Shown here piece by piece: positions 47,701 through 56,700 of a DNA stretch of 64,000 nucleotides. Position 1 is the stretch's first letter, and every line of letters starts with the position of its first letter. The stretch lies in assembly GCA_028673005.1 (NCBI GenBank), contig CM054112.1:189569144-189633143 (forward strand). The letters are read 5' to 3'. The translations under genes and the position numbers were made by a program. The notes under the pieces are model-generated. The model searched no databases. It was not told where the DNA came from and saw only the letters and a list, made by a program, of their open reading frames with translations. Source of the stretch: Tanypteryx hageni (taxonomy: Eukaryota; Arthropoda; Insecta; Odonata; Petaluridae).

Positions 47701-50700
47701 CATGGCACTTTTCTGACAATTCGAAATCTTCAGAAAATTCAAATAGATTATTTAAAATTGAACCTGTTCTGAGTTTTTTAGTGTCAAAATTTAAAAATGC
47801 ATACAAGCCTCAGCAAGAATTATCACTTGATGAAAGTATTATACCATGACGTGGAAGGCTATCTTTCCCGACTTACAGCCCTGCAAAAATAATAAAATAT
47901 GGTCTTCTTGTCTGCATGGTATGCGAAGCTACCACAGGATATATATCTAATTTAGAAAAATATAGTGCAGAAGGGAAGAAGTTCGAGGAAACAATCATGT
48001 CAGTTTTAGCCCCGCATATCGGTTTATGGCATCATGTGTACATGGACAATTATCAAAACAGTGTGCACACAGCTAAAATTCTAATACAGAACAAGACAAG
48101 AATTTGTGGGACAATTAGAAAAAACAGGGGTCTGCCTCAATGCTTGAAGAATGTAAAACTAAATAAAAATCAGAGCACTTTTCAAAGAAAAAAGGATGTA
48201 CTCATGCAAATCTGGAACTCAAAAAAGGAAGTTCGGATGATCTCCACAATTCACTCCTCAGAAATGGTGGATACTAAGAAAATCAACAGGAAGACAGGAG
48301 AAAAAATCAAGATGCCTTTACCCGTGGCAGTGTACAATAAATACATGAAGGGAGTTGACCGCGCCGACCGGTATCTTTCACATTATTCAATCTTGAGAAA
48401 GACAAAGAAATGGTCCAAAAGAGCAGAGATATATTTATTGAATTGTGTTTTATTCAATGCATTTAGAGTGTACACATCATTAAATGGGCAAACAATGAAG
48501 TAAAAAAAATTTTTGCATGCTGTTGCACTTCACTGGACAGAAAAGATCGAAATCTGAACCCTACATTTTCTACCCTGTTTTAACTTTGAGGGAATTGCAA
48601 TATAGGATACATTAGTAGTTGGTCTTTGTTATCTACACATCATTAACATCGAGGAAAGATAGCTGCGCAAGTGAAAGTGTGTCTGAATATTGAATTCGCT
48701 AACAATTTGTCGCAAATAATGTATCACATGTCATTGGGATTTATTAAAGCCTTATGCATTTATGTTGTATCAATAATAAATATAATATTTAAATTAAAAA
48801 TGTGTATTAAATATTAAAAATGTGAAATCACTCTTATTCCTGGGTTCCCGGGATATTTGAAAATCGAATTCCTGTTTCCAGGGGAAAAAATATCACCGGA
48901 AACCCAAAACGCTATTCTTGTTTCTATGTTCTGTAGTTGTTGTGTTATAAATGCACAAACATGCAAACAAATTCTTCAAAATATTTAGAGTAGAGATAGG
49001 ATATATGATATAGGTTATATATAGGATATATCACATAAAACCTAAGGTACTTCTAGAAGTGCTAAAGAGCTAAAATTTGGCATGAAGATAGGTCATTGGA
49101 TACAACCTCTGGGCAAAATCCGAATTCCAGAAACAGTTATATTTAAGGGATATTTTAAACCCCAATATTCCATTTCAATACACCATAAGAAAAGCATGGG
49201 ATTTAGAGCAAGGCATTCAAAAATGCATTTTTAAATTATTTACAATTAAGATACAAAGTCGGGACACGAACCATACTGTGGATGAAAGAATGAAGTTTAT
49301 TTTTCTTGAATTTGCATAAATGAAAAGTTTTTTCGGTTTTCAACAATGAAAAATATTAACTACCATAGCAACAACTCCAATGCCTTTCATTGGGAATTGA
49401 TTTTCCATACTTCAAGAGCATTGATTTAATGCTTAGACTGCATTATAATCCATTTGATTTCAGCCAACGACATATACATATGATGACGTGATAATTTTAA
49501 ATTAATTTTTTTGCGTGAATACATACTAAAGGCACAGATGATGATGCCATAAATCTAACACAAAATATCTTAATTTTTACATAAATTTTAGTGTAACATA
49601 TAGGCTATTGTGTTAATGATGATTATAGTTATTGCTAAAACAGAGCAATCTGAGCCATGAAACTTGAAATTCCAAAACTTGGACAAGAGCAGATTGCCTG
49701 AGAATTAGAAATTCTGGATAGATGCCTTAATTTCATGGACAATGAAAACTATTGTCTTATTTATATGGGCTCTGCATAGTTCAAGTGCTGTTGCGTTGGT
49801 TTATTAATGAATTTAGATCCTGGTGTTTGGTGAGTTTTTAAGCACTTGCAGTATGCAAGCACTGAAAACACGTATATCAAATAATAATACAGTAGTAAAT
49901 TTTCATAAGTTTTATATCTGTGGCTTAACTTATTTGGGCAGAAATTATTGTAGTAATTTTCAATGTTCACAGAGGGTAAATTTTGCTTATTTGTGCCAAT
50001 GAATCACAGCACACACTGTTTACTAAAGCCCATAAAACAAAATGCAATTTCCTCTCGACAACAAAACAAGTACATAGTAGATACATACTACAAAAGTATA
50101 TAGTAACACATGCAGAGAATGACCAAGGTGGAGTGGTAACTGAGATGCCCATATGTACTTTTGGTGTCTTTTTCTCCATCTCTGTTTGAGCATGTGTTAC
50201 TCTATTATCTTTCTGCATTGATGCAAAATAATGTACCTAGTTAAAATATGGCTCTATAACACAAAAGAAGTGAAATATATGATGAGAAAAAGGGTAATAA
50301 GAGCAAAGAAAAGTTCATTCCACTAATTTATTATAACATTCCCATTTTCTCCATAACCTTTTTGTATCTATAATTATGGTTTCTATGCCTGCGCCATTTT
50401 CAAGGAATATAACCCCTGCAATTTTGGAGGTACTTCTGTATTATACCCTCAACTATACAGATAAGCAGACGGTATGGCCCAGCCATATGAAACTCTTGTA
50501 GGAGACTTAAGACTGATGTTTTACACAAAATTCATCTCTAAAAAGGCACTGCAGTCACAGCCACCACCACTGCGTTCATGGTGCATGCAGCTGACTGCCA
50601 CCATTTTGAGTTAATTAGCCAGGTGATATCTGCCATTGCCCTCCAAGCAACAGAGCCAAGGAAGCCTTAAAAACAGCATATATTTTTAAAAAGTTTTCTC

Positions 50701-53700
50701 ACAAAATAGTTCTACGAAGTGTGTATGTGAATGCATTTTTTGAGACTGCACTTATATTTTCTTAACAGATACCTGCACTGGATAGATCTCCTAGAAGAAA
50801 GGAGGGAAATTTCTCTTGTTTTTATGTGTGTGAGAAGCATTTTGAGAAGAAGCGTTTCTCATTTTTAGGTGTTAAGCCTCACTTGCTTCACCTAGCTGTG
50901 CCATCCATTGCCCTGGGTGTGAATATGGTACGTGTCAGTTTTTCACAAAATAAGCCGTAATTTTAGATCGAGTAAATGAAATTTTTATTTAAAACTTTTC
51001 GTGGTTATTCGTAGATTATAGTTAGTTCCTTGGAAGTTAAACTGCAATGTAGACACCCAAGAATGGAATTGTGCTTGTAATAGAATGAAATAAGTATAGG
51101 CAGGGACGGCCTGAGGAATTTTGGCGCCCCGGGCGAGATAGCTCTCCACTGCCCCCATTCATTAATGTTTGTTGGAATATTTAAAAAGTACATGTTAATT
51201 TATTCATCGCTCTGTAAAAATTATTAATAATGAAAAATTTAAAGGAATGCTATGAAGATTCTAGCCAGTTCCTCGATATAAATTGATATCCAATATTTAT
51301 TTACTTGCAAGTAATGTATAGATAAATGATCGGGATAGTGCCCCCAAAACTTTGGCACCCCGGGAAGCTGCCCGGTTTGCCCATAGCTTGGGCCGACCCT
51401 GAGTATACCATAGCGATGTCTGTTTGATTATTGTATATTGTGTTATCATTAAATATTTTGAATTATTTACAGAAATTGTTCACTTGTTTATTTATTGTTT
51501 CTCATTATGTGTTTGCTTGTATTCCTTGACGTTAAGATAATTCTTCTTTCTTTGTTCCAAAACACATTTAGAAGTTTATCTAGAAATTAGAATGTCCATA
51601 TCGAAAGTTTTTCTTGTTATTTGATTAATACATATAGATCTTAAATGGCCTGTGGCTGCTAAGAACACCTGATCGTCAGCAAATACAACTGTGCTTATCT
51701 AATATATTATAACCACTGTGCCCCTGCCTGCGTCCAAAGCCTCGAGTGATGCCACCTCCTGGCATGAATGTTAATAAATCGAGAACGTTAAGTTTGATTT
51801 CAACGAATCTTTCGCCTGAATACGCAGCACAAACTGCTGCAGGTTTTTAGTGGGTAGCTGTCCTCTGAAACGGCATGGGTTCAAGACCAGGATAGTTTTT
51901 GTTTCTGCATTTGATTAACATATAATCGGCTCGAATATGTGTAGACCTTTAGTCTTTAACATTTTAAAATATCTTACAATCGAGACTTTGACTCAAGATT
52001 TATACCATTTCATGTAGAAAGAAATAAAGATTCTTATTCTTACAGTAATTTGTGTTGTTTAATTCATGTTTGCTCATATTTTAAGTTTATATTTGATTTT
52101 CCCTAATTTTCAACATTTCAGAAAGGTTGCTGGCATTGTTGATCTTGGATCAGCGACCTCTTGACCTCTGGTCGCTGTCGTGTCAGGTAGCCCCTGAAGA
52201 TGCCCACATTGTGGGTGAAATGCATTGGGCTCATTTATTAACCCTTGTTTTTTGGCTTTGGGAGTTCTTTTATTTATTTATTAAGCAAGATATTTAACAT
52301 GTGACTGGTGCATGTATACTGATTACTTATTATTGAATAACCCACAGAACATGTGATTTGCTGTGCCATCAGTAACAGCAGATATAACAAAAAATGTTAT
52401 GTATCGGAAAGTGTTAGTCTAAATCACATGTGCTATTGGTTATGAAAACAGTGTGAGATATATGATTATTTTGAGATGGTCAATAAAAGTGGTTCAACGA
52501 AAAACCCCCTTTGTCATAGGAACTATCGCATACAGGCCATTTCACGCAAGGTTCCCTAAATATTTGCAGGAAGTACTGCAACAGGCCCGTAGTAACAGAT
52601 AATAAATAAATGAACAAAGTGGATATTTTGTTGTGCAATATGATATGTGATATGATATGTATCCTCATAGAAAAACTTGTTTATAAACCACAAGTGGCCA
52701 TAAGTGCGTTTGCCTTTTGTTAGATTTAGGACAACATTTGAAGCATGCCCATTGGTAATAACATCTCATTTTACAAATGGATATGTGATCTTCATAGAAA
52801 AATTGTTAATAAACTACAATTTAAGTGCATTTGCCTTATGTTAGATTTACTGCAACATCTGAAGCATACCCATTGCCTCCTGCATCAACTTCTTTAGGTT
52901 TAGCATGTAGAAGCATACCCATTGCCTCCTGCATCAACTTCTTTAGGTTTAGCATGTAATTAATTGTTATACTTAATGATTGACATTTTTAGAAATCCAT
53001 TTTCATTCTTCTTACAGATAGAACAGAAGATTCTCGTATGAACACAGGACTTTCACCAGAGAATGCCAAAAAGAGTGAAACATCACTTTACCATAGATTT
53101 TCAGATGATTGCAATTCAACATTCTTTCAAGTCCATTTCTTCTATCCATCCAATTTATATTTGCTACGATTCTCATATTAAAATGGGAGGGGGTGAGGGA
53201 TATCTCGTGGTGATGTCACGATAACCAGAGCACATTGTGAACACACAGTTCCAAATTTGCCTGCCGCTCAAAATTGTTGCTTTATGTGGAAAACCTGGGC
53301 ATCGCCCAAAAGCATTGTTACTGGTCTTTCCATAGGGAGAGAAGTCTTTGGTATGGTGTAATACTACGTCCTCCATAGTTAAGGGATTTTTATTCTTCTA
53401 TATTGGACACCCAATGACTGTAGGCTCACACACCATGCAGAGGTGTCCAGTATGCCACTGATTAATATGCTTTATAAATTATCCTTAGTGCATTTCAAGT
53501 ATTAATAACAATAATTTATTTATAATTTACTTTATCAGGTGTGACTTCGTTGAAGTGTTTAATATTATTCATAATGAAACACAAGTAGTACTTTTCCACA
53601 ATATATTTTTCCTTACGATCAGTTTCACCATGACACAGCATCATCTGGTGATAGGTAAGGGGGTGTAAGAGTAGTAACAGAGAAAAGAGGGAAAAGGAAG

Positions 53701-56700
53701 GGAGGGGGGACCCATTACAAAGACACCAACCACAAGCAGAGACAAAGTGAACACATTGTACTAAGGGAGGGAGATTAGTGGTACTTAGGATTCTAGGTGA
53801 CCGGTAAGGGGAGGGGAAAGGTAGTAGGCTGTAAAAAGAAAATAACCAAGAGTACTCGGAAGCGATTAAGGGAGAGATAAATTGGTTGAGAGGAGAGGGG
53901 AATGGGTGAGGAAAACATATTCATGCACCAACTTGGTGTTTGACGAATTAATAATTTCAATTTGTTCCATGGCATTCAGTTTTCATCCTTTGGGAAAAAG
54001 CTCAAAATTTTTGGCACAAAATCACTTGTATGTTTATTGTCTAATAAATGTTTGGCAAATAATGAAGTGGGGTCCTTGTAGCACCTTTTATGTTTGTTCA
54101 GAGCCAGCCACAAGTGGTGCTGTCGCACAGGGCCCCACACCCAGGGGAGCCCTGCGCTTAGCCAGATCATGCCGGCAGATCAGTTCATGTCGCATGTGTC
54201 ATGGTTCTTGCAAAAAACTTTGCACCAACATTTTAAACAGCAAATTTTCTACAGTGTGAACTTGCCTTGCAGTAGGCAGTTCTGATCTGTCACAAACGAC
54301 TCCATATGAAACAACATATTACATGTGTCATTTCTCTGGATTTAATGGATTTACTAGTTTTAAAAAATTAAGATATTTCATTGTGTATGTGTAAATAAGT
54401 AAACGTGTTTAGAGATTTTGTTAAATTCAAAACGTGATGTTATGCTGTGCGTAAGCAGAAAAGAATGAATTTCATGCCCATGTGACAATATCGAGCAATA
54501 TGATTGGACCGAAATTAATTTAAAAGTTATCACTCTAAAACTATGATTGTTTCATTTATTATCTCATATAGATATATTATTGAAGGTATAATAATTTATC
54601 TTTTTCTTGTGAAAGGAAATAGTTTATTACTTTTTGCAAAATTGGCTAATGCTTGAAACAGAGTGGTGCTAGAGTCAGTAATATTTTCATATTCGATATA
54701 TCGTGCAAGTGTCTGAGGCCTGGTAGTGTCTGATGTTGCTATCTGAGCAGCGTTTTCTCCTGAATACCAGCCTGTAGTCCATTCATATTGGATTCAGACT
54801 ATAATTTCTGCAGGTAAGTTTAAAATCGCAATTTACAAGAAGTGTCATAGAGATTTTGAACTTAATCAAATTGAATATAATATATAACCGTTGAAACAGT
54901 CATCATGCGCACGGTCACGGGAATGTAGAGTTCCCACCTGTTCGGTTTTCACCCGAACAGTTCAGTAATCTGACAGTTTGGTCATTGTTTGTACTGAGCA
55001 CAGGAATGTTCGGTAAAATTGATGAAACACAAGCTATTTTTTAAATCAAGTTAACTTTATTATCATTTTTTTTAGTTCATTTCTTGTGTGTTGGCTAAAA
55101 TAGTAATATAGTTTTCTCTTTAATTTAATAGCAAAAATAAATCTGCAAATTCAAACCCATGGCAAGTTGAGAAAGGGATCAAAGCCAAAAATACCTTAGT
55201 GGCAACGAAAAACGAAAGAAAAATACAAGAAAAAATGAAGAAGTCGCAAATAAAAAAATGCTATGTTCAAATATATTACAACGACAACCTTGGAGACACC
55301 GACCATTGTAAGTCTATCGGAGGATGGAAAAGAAGAAAACAATGAAAATGAAGAAAAAATCGAGAACAAAACCAAACAAGACCTAAAAGTACAACCATCA
55401 AAAACAGGCGAAGATAAAGCTGCTGCAGTCGATGTTGACGTAAATATTGAGGATACTTCAGATCAAAATCTGTCAGAAAAACACAAAGAGAAATCTACAA
55501 TCGAGGATACAAGAAAACAAGTTCTACAATTACCTTCATTACCGAAAATAGTCCAACAACAACAAGAATCCAATGAAAATTTTAATGTTGAAGATCCAGC
55601 AACCTGGCCAAAAAATTTAACTGATGGAATGAGAGCATTAATAATTAAAAAAGTTCCCATTCAAGTAAAACCTAACAATTTTCCCAGAGACGCCCATGGA
55701 AGATGCTTTTCCAATTATTATTATACTAAGAAATTGCCGAATGGGGAAAATCAGCAAAGAAGATGGTTAATATATTCGATTAGTACGAATAGTGTATGGT
55801 GTTTTGCTTGTAAACTGTTGTCAAATTTAGATTCTGCCTTTTACAATCAGGGTTTCACGGATTGGCTCCATTTAAGTACAAGAAATCCCAAACATGAACA
55901 TCGTCATTGCATGAATTCTTTAATTGAAAGAGAACAAAATTTAATAAAAGGATTGCTCTTGATGCAAAAAATGAAGAGTTAATTAAAGAGAGAAGACTGA
56001 AGAATTATGCAAAATATTTGTTCGAATAATTGCAGGAATAATCTATTTGGCAGAACGTAATTTAGCATTGAGGAGAGACAAACTTTTTAAACCCAACAGT
56101 GGAAATTTTCTCAGATTGATGGAATTAATTGCAAAATTTGACCCAGTTTTTAAAAACATTTAAATGATTATTCAGAAAGGAAAAACACTGGAAGCAGACA
56201 AAATACAATCTACTTTTCTCATAGAATTCAAGATGAATTAATTGAATTAACCCTTTAGCTGCGTCAAGATAAAAATTTTTATTCCCTGAAATATGTTAAA
56301 ACTCCATTAAAAAATAAAATGTTATAATTGGATCTTTTTTGTTACTTCTTATGTAAATGGGTTCGAGGCATACATATATGGCAGTGAAATGTAGGAAATA
56401 AATTTTTTGCTGTTAAATGTTAACTTTTTTGATAGAAAATTGTTAATTTCGTGTAAATATTGTTTACGTTAGACTTGAGCTAAAATCGGCAGTAATGAAC
56501 TCTGATTATGGATAAAAACCTACCCCAAATACAAAATTTAGCATGTTTATCTCATTATTTGCATTTAATAGTTGCTAACATTTACCCATTTTTGTTAAAA
56601 TTACATAACGGTACCAGCAACTAACTGCTGCTATCAGACAGAACGTAGATAAGCATCACGGATGCTTGCCATGTGAAATGCATTTCCTAGTGACAGGCTA

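Noticed and set aside
49967..50218. 83-codon minus-strand frame with a hydrophobic stretch
   Set aside because: No family recognised, and an overlapping plus-strand frame is equally long.
51848..51891. tRNA-like A- and B-box phrases
   Set aside because: No pairing acceptor or anticodon arms; too weak for a tRNA or SINE call.
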